Positions 27,794 to 38,011 are shown, counted from the stretch's first letter. The stretch is DNA of 64,000 nt from Pseudonocardia sp. HH130629-09 (GCF_001294645.1 NZ_CP011868.1:1612001-1676000); one strand, 5' to 3'. The notes: generated by a model from the sequence alone, not told the origin. A program made the numbers and translations.

Positions 27794-29629
27794 TCAGCGC
27801 CGGCGGCGCGGCCGGTCGGAGCGCGCGGCCCCGCCCGCGGCCGGGCGACGGCGCGGGGTGGGCTTCGGCGGCTTGGCGACGATGATCGGCTCGCCGGACG
27901 GCTCTTGCGCACCGGTCACACGGACCAGGTCCGGGTGCCCCGGACGGACCGTCGAGACCTCCGCAGAGACCCCGGCCTGGCGGGTGAGCAGGTCCACCTC
28001 GGCACGCTGCTCGGGCATCGCCAGCGTCACCACGACGCCGTCCTCCCCGGCCCGGGCGGTACGCCCGGCACGGTGCAGGTAGGCCTTGGGGTCGGCCGGC
28101 GGGTCGACGTGCACGACGAGCCCGACGTCGTCGATGTGGATGCCGCGGGCCGCGACGTCGGTCGCTACGAGCACCGGCACCGCGCCGGAGCGGAAGTCGT
28201 CGAGCGCGCGGTTGCGCTGGCTCTGCGAGCGGCCACCGTGCAGCGGCCCGGCGGCGACGCCCTCGCGACGCAGCACCCGCACCATCCGGTCGGCGCCGTG
28301 CTTGGTGCGCACGAACAGGATCGTCCGGCCCTCCCGGGCGGCGATCTCGGCGACGACGCGGGGCCGGTCGTCGCGGTCGACGACGAGCACGTGGTGCTCC
28401 ATCGTCGCGACGCTGCCGGTCGGCGGGGCGACCGAGCGGGTCACCGGGTCGGTGAGGTGGCGCCGGACCAGGGTGTCGACGTCGCCGTCGAGGGTCGCGG
28501 AGAACAGCAGACGCTGCCCGTCGGCGGGGGTGCGGTCGAGGATCGCGCGGACCTGGGGCAGGAAGCCCATGTCGGCCATGCGGTCGGCCTCGTCCAGCGC
28601 GGTGATCGTGACCTCGGACAGGTCACAGGTGCGCTGCTGGAGGTGGTCGGAGAGCCGACCCGGGGTGGCGACCAGCAGGTCGATCCCGCGCCGGAGCTCG
28701 GCGACCTGCTTGTTCATCGACATCCCGCCGACGATGTCGGTCACCCGCAGGTCGACCGCCTTCGCCAGGGGCTTCAGTACCTCGACCACCTGGGTGGCGA
28801 GCTCGCGGGTCGGGACCAGCACCAGACCGCGCGGGGCGGTGGGGCGGGAGCGCTCCCCGGCCAGGCGGGCCAGCAGCGCGAGCCCGAAGGCGAGGGTCTT
28901 GCCGGACCCGGTCTGGCCGCGTCCGAGCAGGTCACGCCCGGCGAGGGTGTCGGGCAGCGTGGCCGCCTGCACCGGGAACGGGGCGGTGAAGCCCTGCTCG
29001 GCCAGTGCCGTGGTCAGATGCTCGGGCAGGCCCAGCGCGGCGAACGACGGCATGCCGTCCTCGGGCTCGACCCACTGCGGCTCCGGCTCGGCCTTCGGCG
29101 CGGCGACGGCGGCGCGGGCCGCGGCGGGACGGGACGCGGCGCGGCCATTGCCACCGCCACCGCCACCACCGCCGCGGCGTCCGCGGCGGGGGGCCGGACG
29201 GTCGCCGTTGCGCTGGGAGGACCGGGCGGGCCCGCGGTCGACGCGGCTGCCGTCCTGCAGGTGCTCGCGGCGCTCGGCGCGGTTGCCGGTGCCGCCGTCG
29301 CCGGAGCGCTCGCCCCGGGCGGTGCGCTCGCCGCGGGGGGCGCCGGAGAGCTCACCGCGGGCGGGCCCGCCGGTACGGACACCCCGGGCCGGATGCGCGG
29401 CGTCGCGGCGGTCGTCGTCCCGGGCGGGACGGTCGCGGCGGTCCTCGCCACGGAACTCGCCGCGGGTCTCGCTGCGGAACTCGGTGCGGCGGTCGTCGCG
29501 TCGGGTCGACCCGCGGTGGGCGCCGCCGTCTGCGGACGGCCCGGACGGGCGGGTGGCCCGCCGACGGGCGGGACGGTCGGTGGCGGTGCCGGCGTCGGAC
29601 GACGGCGGGCGGAACTGCGGCCTGGTCAA
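27794..29629 (-). CDS. DEAD-box RNA helicase with long Arg/Asp-rich N-terminus
   Basis: ATP-dependent RNA remodelling. 611 residues: residues 1-192 are low-complexity (Arg, Gly, Asp; an uninterrupted Gly run near 150), then the helicase core. Motifs: Q-motif region (LPEHLTTALAEQGFTAPFPVQ), I (GRGQTGSGKT), Ia (PTRELA), II (DEAD), III (SAT), V (ATDVAARGIHI) and VI (HRAGRTARA). A basic tail follows. The start is a TTG at 29629 with GAGGAG eight bases upstream; no ATG or GTG fits better. The disordered basic tails suggest RNA binding or condensate behaviour (inference). Confidence 0.92.
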   Translation of the reverse strand: MTRPQFRPPSSDAGTATDRPARRRATRPSGPSADGGAHRGSTRRDDRRTEFRSETRGEFRGEDRRDRPARDDDRRDAAHPARGVRTGGPARGELSGAPRGERTARGERSGDGGTGNRAERREHLQDGSRVDRGPARSSQRNGDRPAPRRGRRGGGGGGGGNGRAASRPAAARAAVAAPKAEPEPQWVEPEDGMPSFAALGLPEHLTTALAEQGFTAPFPVQAATLPDTLAGRDLLGRGQTGSGKTLAFGLALLARLAGERSRPTAPRGLVLVPTRELATQVVEVLKPLAKAVDLRVTDIVGGMSMNKQVAELRRGIDLLVATPGRLSDHLQQRTCDLSEVTITALDEADRMADMGFLPQVRAILDRTPADGQRLLFSATLDGDVDTLVRRHLTDPVTRSVAPPTGSVATMEHHVLVVDRDDRPRVVAEIAAREGRTILFVRTKHGADRMVRVLRREGVAAGPLHGGRSQSQRNRALDDFRSGAVPVLVATDVAARGIHIDDVGLVVHVDPPADPKAYLHRAGRTARAGEDGVVVTLAMPEQRAEVDLLTRQAGVSAEVSTVRPGHPDLVRVTGAQEPSGEPIIVAKPPKPTPRRRPAAGGAARSDRPRRRR

Positions 29630-29887
29630 GACAGGTCTCCTCGAGAACGTGGCACGTCCTGCGGAGACCTCTGGGGAGGTGTGCTCGGCCGACGGGCCCG
29701 GGCGCGGCAGGTGCGTCGTCGCGGTGCGCGCTCCGTGATGGAAGGGCTCGGCCCGGTGACAGAATGCCGGGCGCTCGTCGATCAACACTACGCCCCGCGC
29801 CCGGGCCGGACGACGGCGGGACCTCCTCCGCCCGCCGGGATGCCGCCCGTGGTGTCCGGGCCGCACCCCGGCGATCGGGGTCGACCG

Positions 29888-30826
29888 TCAGCCGATCCGG
29901 GAGCGTTCCCGCAGGTCCGAGAGCAGGTCGGCGGGGGCTGCCGGGTCCAGCCCGTGCGCGACGAACCACTCGCCGATGCGTCGCACGTCACGGTCGAGGA
30001 ACTCCGGTCCCTGCGGGTTCCCGACGACGTCGACCACCTGCGGCAGGTCGATCAGCACCGCCCTGCCGCGGTGGACGAGCACGTTGTAGGCCGACAGGTC
30101 GCCGTGCGCCCACCCGAGGTCGGCGAACACCCCGAGGGCGTCGACGAGGTCGCGCCACAGCGCGGCGAGTTCGTCGGGGTCCGGGCGCAGCGCGGCCAGC
30201 CGGGGCGCGGCGCGCCCGTCGGCGGTGCCGAGGAACTCCAGCAGCACCTCGGTCCCGTCGACCGAGACCGGGTAGGGCACCGGCGCACCCGCGCCGTGCA
30301 GCCGGGCGAGCGCGGCGAACTCCGCCGTCGCCCACTGCCCGGCGATGAGGTCGCGGCCCAGCGCGGTGCGCCGCGCCATCGCGCGGGTCTCCCGGGAGCG
30401 CCGGACGCGGCGCCCCTCCAGATAGCCGGCGTCGCGGTGGAACATGCGGTGTGCGGGGTCGCGGTAGCGCTTGGCGGCGAGCAGCACCCCGTCGTGGCCG
30501 GGGAGGCCGCGTTCGACGAGGTGCACGTCGGCCTCCTTGCCGGTCTTGAGCACCCCGCGCTCGTGGTCGACGGCGCCGGCATCGGTCACCAGCCAGCCGG
30601 GGCGGGGGTGCGGACCGCGGGACACGGCGGGCAGCCCGGTCCAGGTGGACCAGCGGTCGGCACCGCCGGGGATCTCGGCGGTGTCGGGGTCGTGCCCGGC
30701 ACGGCCGTCGAGGTCGAGCGCGGCGGTGTCGGCGCGGCCGGGACGGGGGCGGGGCTCGTCGTCGTCATCGTGGTCGTCGAAGCGGCGGCGACGGCGGACG
30801 GGATCGGGACGGTCGGAGGAGTACAC
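29888..30826 (-). CDS. RIO-type serine/threonine protein kinase
   Basis: 312 residues. The N-terminal 75 residues are charged (Arg then Asp run, FDDHDDDDE). The RIO fold follows: GKEADVHLVE (P-loop), AAKRY (ATP-binding Lys), catalytic loop HGDLSAYNVLVH and the metal-binding LIDLPQVVD that replaces DFG. These are RIO1-like features; bacterial members are of uncertain function. GTG 30826 has GGAG seven bases upstream. A far longer open frame continues upstream through tandem-repeat DNA and is not credible. Confidence 0.87.
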   Translation of the reverse strand: MYSSDRPDPVRRRRRFDDHDDDDEPRPRPGRADTAALDLDGRAGHDPDTAEIPGGADRWSTWTGLPAVSRGPHPRPGWLVTDAGAVDHERGVLKTGKEADVHLVERGLPGHDGVLLAAKRYRDPAHRMFHRDAGYLEGRRVRRSRETRAMARRTALGRDLIAGQWATAEFAALARLHGAGAPVPYPVSVDGTEVLLEFLGTADGRAAPRLAALRPDPDELAALWRDLVDALGVFADLGWAHGDLSAYNVLVHRGRAVLIDLPQVVDVVGNPQGPEFLDRDVRRIGEWFVAHGLDPAAPADLLSDLRERSRIG

Positions 30827-31234
30827 GTGCGGCTCCGGAGGCGGCGAGGGTGCCGCGCGGAGCCGGTCCTCAGGGACCGGTCGTGCCGCGCGACGGGGAC
30901 GGTGCGGTGGGGCGCGCGTTGCGCACCCGGACACGACGGACGGCCATCGGTACGCACCTCCCCGCTCGCACCGCGCCGTCCTGCCGCGCCACCGGTCCCT
31001 CCGGCCGGTCGTGACCCTGCCGGACGCCGCCCCGGCCCGCAACGGGTTTTCCGGGGTTCTCCGCGCCGCCGGCCGACGGCGGGCGCCACGCGTGCCGGCC
31101 GGGCCCCGCGCCGGGCCCGGTCGCCCGGCCGCACCGGCACGGCCGCACCGGCACGGCCGCACCGGCACGACCGCACCGGCACGACCGCACCGGCACGACC
31201 GCACCGGCACGACCGCACCGGCACGACCGGGCCG
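30827..31234. other. Intergenic region, repeat-rich
   Basis: 408 bp between the RIO kinase start and the yaaA stop on the same strand. It holds a 14-bp tandem repeat in its distal quarter. No gene is supported; the open frames through it are products of the repeat. A kinase promoter presumably lies at 30830-31000, but no convincing boxes were seen. Confidence 0.5.
31131..31228. repeat. 14-bp tandem repeat, seven copies
   Basis: Seven head-to-tail copies of GCACCGGCACGACC; the first two copies read GGCC at their end instead of GACC. It begins six bases past the yaaA stop codon (minus strand), in non-coding DNA. There are no spacers, so it is not a CRISPR array. Confidence 0.95.
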
Positions 31235-32020
31235 TCACAGCGGGCGTGTGCCCGGCTCCGGGGGCCGGGCACAGGCCGGGATGACGAGATCGAGGTGGTT
31301 GCCGTCGCGTTCCACGAGGTGCCCCGCCCGCCGCGCGATCCGGGCCACCGCACCGGCGTCGGCCGGCTCGGCCCGCGAGGTCGCCAGCAGCCGCGCCAGG
31401 CCGCCCTTGTGCGACTTGTTGTGGTGGCTGACCACCGAGCGCGACCCGTCCGGGCGCTGGGCCAGCACGTTCACCGTGACCGCGCCGGGGACCGTGCCGA
31501 GCGCGGCGTAGCCGCCCGAGCGCAGGTCGACGACGAGCTCGCCCTCGGCGATGCGGGCCAGCAGCGGGTCGAGCACCGGGCGCCAGCGCGCCGCGAGCGT
31601 GCCCGAACCGGGCAGCTTCGAGCCCGCCGAGAGCCGGTAGGGCGGGACCGGGTCGTCGGCGGAGAGGAGCCCGAACAGCGCCGAGCACACCGCGAGCCGG
31701 GACCGGGCGCGGTCCCGAGTGGCGCGGGTGAAGGACCCGGCGTCGAGGGCGTCGTAGAGGACCCCGGTGTAGCGGTCCAGCGCCGGCAGGGTCGGGTTCG
31801 TGCGCAGCGCGGCGTTGCGGTCGATCTCGGCGTCCTGGCGCTGCGAGACCCCGAGCGCGGCACGCGCGGCCGGACGGTCGCCGGCCAGTGCGACGAGCTC
31901 GTCGCAGAGCTCCGTGCGGACGGGGCCGAGGTCGGCGTCGTGGGAGAGCGCGGTGAGGTCGAGCGGCGGGCCGTCGCCGCCGTCACGCTTGGTCTCCGAG
32001 GGCGGCAGCAGGACGAGCAC
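31235..32020 (-). CDS. yaaA: Peroxide stress protein YaaA (DUF328)
   Basis: 261 residues. Family signature at the N-terminus (LVLLPPSETKR), then RYTGVLYDALDAGS, SALFGLLSADDPVPPYRLSAGSKLPG, and the C-terminal SHHNKSHKGGLARLL. In E. coli, YaaA lowers free iron during peroxide stress; a similar role is assumed. GTG 32020. The gene ends next to the tandem repeat. Divergent from the metY leader. Confidence 0.92.
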   Translation of the reverse strand: MLVLLPPSETKRDGGDGPPLDLTALSHDADLGPVRTELCDELVALAGDRPAARAALGVSQRQDAEIDRNAALRTNPTLPALDRYTGVLYDALDAGSFTRATRDRARSRLAVCSALFGLLSADDPVPPYRLSAGSKLPGSGTLAARWRPVLDPLLARIAEGELVVDLRSGGYAALGTVPGAVTVNVLAQRPDGSRSVVSHHNKSHKGGLARLLATSRAEPADAGAVARIARRAGHLVERDGNHLDLVIPACARPPEPGTRPL

Positions 32021-32054
32021 GGCGCCACAGAGTAGTGATCACCGCGGACGGCCG

Positions 32055-32083
32055 TTGTGCCCGCCGGGGGACCGCACTACGTT
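32055..32083 (+). promoter_or_regulatory. Promoter of the met leader peptide and operon
   Basis: TTGTGC (32055-32060) and TACGTT (32078-32083) are separated by 17 bases. The GTG of the leader ORF begins seven bases after TACGTT, the spacing expected when transcription starts at the start codon (leaderless). Confidence 0.6.
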
Positions 32084-32090
32084 CGGGTGT

Positions 32091-32165
32091 GTGACCTGCC
32101 TGGTGGCGCGCATCCACGTCGACTGCATGCGGATCACGAGCGCGTCCTGTCGCCCCTGTCGCTGA
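32091..32165 (+). CDS. Cysteine-containing leader peptide upstream of metY-metX
   Basis: A 24-codon ORF from GTG 32091 to TGA 32165 with four Cys codons (positions 3, 12, 20, 23). It contains HVDCMRITSASC, which resembles the HVD-x-x-R-x-x-SA-x-C pattern of the putative leader peptides found upstream of sulfur-assimilation genes in actinobacteria. Leaderless by promoter spacing. It lies 144 bp before metY, with an inverted repeat (CGACCG ... CGGTCG) in the spacer. A role in Cys-responsive attenuation is inferred from published actinobacterial Cys-rich uORFs, not shown here. Confidence 0.7.
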   Translation: MTCLVARIHVDCMRITSASCRPCR

Positions 32166-32231
32166 CCCGCGCTCGTCCGAGGGCCCACGTACGCGTCCGC
32201 CCCGCCACAGTCCTGTAGCTACCCCCTGTAG

Positions 32232-33620
<1,389 letters not shown>

Positions 33621-33639
33621 GCGCGGATCTGATTACCTG

Positions 33640-34782
33640 GTGTCCGTGAACGACATCGAGCCCCCTCCCGCCAGCGGTGCCTGGCGGGAGGGGGACGACC
33701 CCGGCCGCCGCCGGTTCCTCGACCTGCCCGCGCCGCTGAAGCTGGCGGCCGGCGGGGAGCTCCCCGGCGTGCGACTGGCCTACGAGACCTGGGGCGAACT
33801 CGCGCCGGACGGCTCCAACGCCGTCCTGGTGCTGCACGCCCTCACCGGCGACGCGCACCTGGAGGGCCCGGCCGGCGCCGGGCACCCGACGCCGGGCTGG
33901 TGGCCCGGGCTGATCGAGCCGGGCGGCCCGCTGGACCCGGCGCGCTGGTTCGTCGTCGCGCCCAACGCGGTCGGCGGCTGCCAGGGCAGCACCGGCCCGG
34001 CGTCGCGGGCGCCGGACGGCCGGACCTGGGGCAGCCGGTTCCCGACGGTCACCGTGCGGGACACCGTCGCCGCCGAGCAGCACATGGCCGATGCGCTCGG
34101 CATCGACGCGTTCGCCTGCGTGATCGGCGGCTCGATGGGGTCCATGCGCTCCCTGGAATGGGCGGCGACCGAGCCCGACCGGGTACGGCGGCTGTTCCTA
34201 CTCGCCGGGCCCGCGGCGTCGTCGGCGGACCAGATCGGCTGGGCGAGCCCGCAGATCCAGGCCATCACCTCCGACCCGCACTGGCACGGCGGCGACTACC
34301 ACGACACGCCCGAGGGGCCGTGGCGTGGACTGGGCGTCGCCCGGCGGATCGCGCACCTGTCGTACCGCTCGGGCGTCGAGCTGGCGACCCGCTTCGGCCG
34401 CGACCCGCAGCCGGGTGAGGACCCGCTCGACGGCGGCCGCTACGCCGTGGAGTCCTACCTGGACCACCACGCGGACAAGCTGGTGCACCGGTTCGACGCC
34501 GCGTCCTACGTGCGGCTGACCCAGGCGATGAACCACCACGACGTGGGACGCGACCGGGGCGGGGTGGCGTCGGCGCTGTCGCGGGTGAGCGCCCGTACCT
34601 ACGTCGCCGGTGTCACCTCCGACCGGCTGTACCCGCTCGCCGAGCAGCAGGAGCTGGCCGACGGGATCCCGCGCGCCGACCCGCTGAAGGTGATCGACTC
34701 CCCGTACGGGCACGACGGGTTCCTGGTGGAGACCCCGACGGTCGCCCGGATGCTCGGGGAGCTGCTGGACGAGGCGGTCTGA
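33640..34782 (+). CDS. metX: Homoserine O-acetyltransferase
   Basis: Acetylates homoserine with acetyl-CoA, feeding metY. 380 residues, alpha/beta-hydrolase fold. Substrate-binding NAVGGCQGSTGP, nucleophile Ser in IGGSMGSMRSLEWA, and the late Asp/His pair (TSDRLYPL, PYGHDGFLVE). Start GTG 33640, with GTG 33646 as an alternative. Convergent with the SDR gene; stops are seven bases apart with no hairpin between. Confidence 0.96.
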   Translation: MSVNDIEPPPASGAWREGDDPGRRRFLDLPAPLKLAAGGELPGVRLAYETWGELAPDGSNAVLVLHALTGDAHLEGPAGAGHPTPGWWPGLIEPGGPLDPARWFVVAPNAVGGCQGSTGPASRAPDGRTWGSRFPTVTVRDTVAAEQHMADALGIDAFACVIGGSMGSMRSLEWAATEPDRVRRLFLLAGPAASSADQIGWASPQIQAITSDPHWHGGDYHDTPEGPWRGLGVARRIAHLSYRSGVELATRFGRDPQPGEDPLDGGRYAVESYLDHHADKLVHRFDAASYVRLTQAMNHHDVGRDRGGVASALSRVSARTYVAGVTSDRLYPLAEQQELADGIPRADPLKVIDSPYGHDGFLVETPTVARMLGELLDEAV

Positions 34783-34789
34783 GGCCCGC

Positions 34790-35599
34790 TCAGGCCGGGG
34801 TGTGCGAGAGCGCCAGCGCACCCCCGTCGATCGGGTACACCCCGCCCGTCATGTAGCTCGACGCGTCGGAGGCCAGCAGCAGCGCGAGCCCCTTCAGCTC
34901 GTCGGTGTGCCCGATCCGACCCAGCGGCACCGTCTCCCGCCACACCGCCTCGCCCGGGTCGAAGCCCGCACCGATGTTGGTGCGGAACGGGCCGGGGGCG
35001 ATCACGTTGACGGTGACGCCGGACCCCGCGAGGTCGAGGGCGGCCTGCCGGCCGAGGCCGACCACCGCCGCCTCGGCGGAGGTGTAGGAGTAGGCGACCA
35101 TCGGGTCGGTGCGCAGGCCCGCCGTCGAGGCGGTGAGCACGATCCGGCCCCGCCCCCGCGGGAGCAGGACGGCGGCCGCGGCGCGCAGGGTGTCCAGCAC
35201 ACCGTCGAGGTTCACCGCTCGCACGGTGTCCCAGGCATCGATCGGGAACTCCTCGACCCGCCAGCCCGGCCCGGTGAAGCTCGCGCCGACCGAGATGCCG
35301 GCGTTGGCGAACACCCCGTCGAGACGGCCGGCGTCGGCCTCGGCCGCGCGGACCGCCGCCGCGACGGCGTCGCCGTCGGTCACGTCGACGACGTGTCCGG
35401 TGACCTTCCCCCCGCGCTCGCGCAGCCGGGCGGTCTCGGCCTCGACCCGGCCCGGGTGCAGGTCGAGCAGCGCGACGTGCGCGCCGGAGTCGGCGAGCAC
35501 CTCGGCCACGGCCAGGCCGATGCCGGAGGCGCCACCGGTGACGGCGTAGCCGCGACCGGTGACGTCGAACAGGGAAGCGGCGACACGGTTGTCGGACAT
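34790..35599 (-). CDS. SDR-family oxidoreductase with catalytic Lys replaced by Glu
   Basis: Short-chain dehydrogenase of 269 residues. Cofactor motif GGASGIG near residue 22, acidic DLHPGR after the second strand (NAD preference), DVTD, NAG, catalytic Ser in TASTAG, and GPFRTNIG. The active-site YxxxK is Tyr172-Thr-Ser-Ala-Glu176: the AAG/AAA expected for Lys is GAG. The essential proton-relay lysine is thus missing, and activity is doubtful. ATG 35599 with GAGAGGAA upstream. Next to a broken zinc dehydrogenase. Confidence 0.88.
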   Translation of the reverse strand: MSDNRVAASLFDVTGRGYAVTGGASGIGLAVAEVLADSGAHVALLDLHPGRVEAETARLRERGGKVTGHVVDVTDGDAVAAAVRAAEADAGRLDGVFANAGISVGASFTGPGWRVEEFPIDAWDTVRAVNLDGVLDTLRAAAAVLLPRGRGRIVLTASTAGLRTDPMVAYSYTSAEAAVVGLGRQAALDLAGSGVTVNVIAPGPFRTNIGAGFDPGEAVWRETVPLGRIGHTDELKGLALLLASDASSYMTGGVYPIDGGALALSHTPA

Positions 35600-35622
35600 G
35601 GGGTTCCTCTCGGGGCGGGGAC

Positions 35623-36610
35623 TCAGACGGTCACGTCGACGAGGGTCTCCACCACGTCGTCGGTGCCGTGGCCGGACAGGGCGGACACGGCGTCGGCCAG
35701 GGCGACGCGGCGGACCGGGAGCGCGGCGACCGCCCCCGCCCGGCGGCCGACCAGCGCGGCGGCGGTCGCGAACTCGGCACCGGTGCAGCAGCTCGACCCG
35801 AGCACCGCGACCTCCTTCGCGGCGAGCAGCCCGGTGTGCACCGGACCGGCGGCGGAGGTCGGCCCGACCGCGACGACCGTGCCACCGGCCCGTACCAGGT
35901 GCAGCGCGGTGTCGAGGACGGCCGGGACGCCGGTGGCGTCGAGCACGACGTCGGGGCCGTCCGGGCCGGCGAACGCGCCGACCTCGGCGACCAGCGCGTC
36001 CGGGTCGGTGGTGGTGGTCCCGGCGGCACCCCACAGGGCGCCCGCCCGCACCCGGGTGGGGGACGGGTCGGCCAGGAGCGTCTCGACCCCCGCGTCGGCC
36101 AGCACCAGGCACACCCCCTGCCCGACCGCGCCGCCGCCGAACACGACCGGCCCGGTCGCCGGGCCGGACCCGCCCGCGGGCCACGGCGTGCACCGCCACC
36201 GACACCGGCTCGACGAGCGCGGCGACCCCGGGCTCGACATCGCCGACCGCGACGACGTTGGCCGCCGGGACCGCGAGCGCCCCGGCCAACCCGCCGTCGA
36301 GGTGCACCCCGATCACCCGCAGGGCCGGGCAGGCGTTGACCGTGCCCGCGGAGCACAGCCGGCAGGCCCCGCAGGACAGCGGCGGCCACACCGCGACCCG
36401 GGTCCCGGCGGCGAGCTGGTGGCCCTGGATCCGGGGCAGCCCGCGCTCGGCGCCGGACCGGGCACCGGCATCGCCGTCGAACAGGTGCAGGGCCGAGCCA
36501 CCGACCCCCACGACGAGCGGGCGCACCAGCACCTCGCCCGGGCCGGGGACCGGGTCCGGGACCTCGGTCACGACGAGCCGTCGCGCGTCGGTGGTGACGG
36601 CGGCGATCAT
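35623..36610 (-). pseudogene. Zinc-dependent alcohol dehydrogenase (MDR family), deleted and frameshifted
   Basis: Begins at ATG 36610 with GAGGAG upstream. The N-terminal catalytic part runs PRIQGH directly into QLAAGTRVAVW, so about 13-15 residues including the zinc-binding GHE-x-x-G signature are missing. The structural zinc cysteines (SCGACRLCSAGTVNAC) are present. Near 36150-36162 the frame shifts by one base: VHAVARGRVRPGD in the first frame continues as GPVVFGGGAVGQG (the NAD-binding loop) in the next frame, through to the stop at 35623. Two separate lesions in one gene indicate decay. Confidence 0.82.
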
Positions 36611-36652
36611 GGTTCTCCTCTGGGCCGACGGCGGTGTCGGCCGTAACGGGCG

Positions 36653-37402
36653 ATGAGGATCGACACGACCTCGCTCGAGCCGCACCGGCAGGCCCGGCAC
36701 TGGCAGTCGGTGATCAGCGACGTCTACGTCCCGCTGGAGTTCCGGCCGCACACCACCGGCTCGTTCGCCGCCGGGCTGGAGGTCCACCGGGTCGACGACC
36801 TGGAGGTCAGCACGCTGCGGGCGGACCCGCACGCCGTCGTCCGGGCACCGGACCGCGACGCCGCGACGATCTTCGTGATGCCGCCCCGCTCCGGGGCGCT
36901 GCACGTCGAGCAGGACGGGCGCACCGCGCTGCTGCAGCCGGGCGACCTCGCCTCCTACGACGCGTCGCGGGCCTGCCTCATCGAGTCCCGCGAGCCGTTC
37001 GACCTCACGGTGCTCAAGGTGCCCGGGGAGCGGTTCCGCACCGCGGGCTTCGCCGTGCCACCGACCTGGTCGACCGCGGTCCGCATCGGCGCCGAGAGCC
37101 CGGTCGGGTCGCTCGCCGCGCCGTACGTGCAGCGGCTGGCCGAGCTCGGCCGGGCGCACGACCGGATCGGGGTGCGGGCGTCGACGATCGCGCTGCTCGC
37201 CGCCGCGCTCGGCTCGGCGGGGGAGGACCCGCGCGACGCCCGCGCGGTGCTGCGCGCCGGCGCCACCGCGGTGCTGCGCGACCGGCTCGGCGACCCGTCG
37301 CAGTTCTCCCGCTCGTTCAAGGCCCGCCACGGCAGCTCACCGCGGGACTGGCGGGACGCCCTGCGCGAATCCGCAACCGCTCCTGCGCGCACGCACATGT
37401 GA
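36653..37402 (+). pseudogene. AraC-family regulator with most of the DNA-binding domain deleted
   Basis: 249 codons from ATG 36653. The N-terminal cupin-like AraC-binding domain (LEPHRQARHWQSVISD ... FVMPPRSGALHVEQDG) is intact. The C-terminal domain normally has about 100 residues with two HTH motifs. Here RDRLGDPS is joined straight to QFSRSFKARHGSSPRDWR, which is the end of the second HTH. The junction is GGCGACCCGTCG (37289-37300), a Gly-Asp-Pro-Ser coding stretch plausible at both ends of the lost segment, so recombination between short repeats is likely. It can hardly bind DNA. Divergent from the broken dehydrogenase. Confidence 0.75.
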
Positions 37403-37453
37403 GCCGGGCCACCTGCTGCCTACGTTCTGCCGGTCCCGTACGCCAGGGCCCCG

Positions 37454-38011
37454 ATGCAGCATGACCCGGCTGTTCGACCCGACCACCACACCCGACACCG
37501 CCCGGCAGGCCCCTACCCGGCGTCGCGGCTGGCGATCACCCGGGAGTTCGAGGTCCCCGACATCCACGTGCCGCCGTCGGAGGAGGCCTCGCCGTGGGTC
37601 CCGTGGGGCGACAACGCCGCGATCCGGCACCTCGCCTTCGACGTGCGCAACAACAAGTTCTCCAACGTGCTGTGGGTCAAGGGCGGCGGCCGGCTCGGGG
37701 TGCACCGGCATTCCGGGGCGGTGCGCGGGTTCTGCCTGGAGGGCTCCTGGCATGGCGCTGGTCGCTCGCCAGCGCCGGCGTGATCGCGGCCCTGCTGGGT
37801 GTCGCGCAGTGGTTCCTGCTGCCCGAGTCGCCGCGCTGGCTCGCGTCCCGCGGTCGGGCCGCAGGGCGCGATCCTGGCGACCGCGATCGCCCCGGCCATC
37901 GGGTTCGTCGCCTCGACGGTGCTGCGCTGGGACCCGGAGCGCGAGCCCGCCGCGGCCGTCGCGGGGGAGGGGGTGCCGGTCGCGGCCGGGGAGCCCCCGC
38001 TCGTGCACTGA
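37454..38011 (+). pseudogene. Chimeric remnant: cupin dioxygenase-like fragment joined to two MFS transporter fragments
   Basis: Three pieces in different frames. (1) 37454-37745: cupin-type segment (EVPDIHVPPSEEASPWVPWGD, GRLGVHRHSGAVRGFCLEGSW), like acetylacetone-cleaving or dihydroxyacetophenone dioxygenases, cut off after the first cupin motif. (2) about 37745-37857: WRWSLASAG ... FLLPESPRWLASRGR, the loop signature of MFS sugar/aromatic transporters. (3) about 37857-38011: AILATAIAPAIGFVASTVLRW, an MFS C-terminal helix and tail. Internal parts of at least two genes have been lost. Confidence 0.7.

Noticed and set aside
29888..31210. A 440-residue version of the RIO kinase starting inside the tandem repeat
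   Set aside because: The added N-terminus is translated repeat and Arg/Gly-rich noise; the GTG at 30826 has a proper ribosome-binding site.
31131..31228. Possible CRISPR array
   Set aside because: Repeat units are contiguous with no spacers and are only 14 bp; no cas genes nearby.
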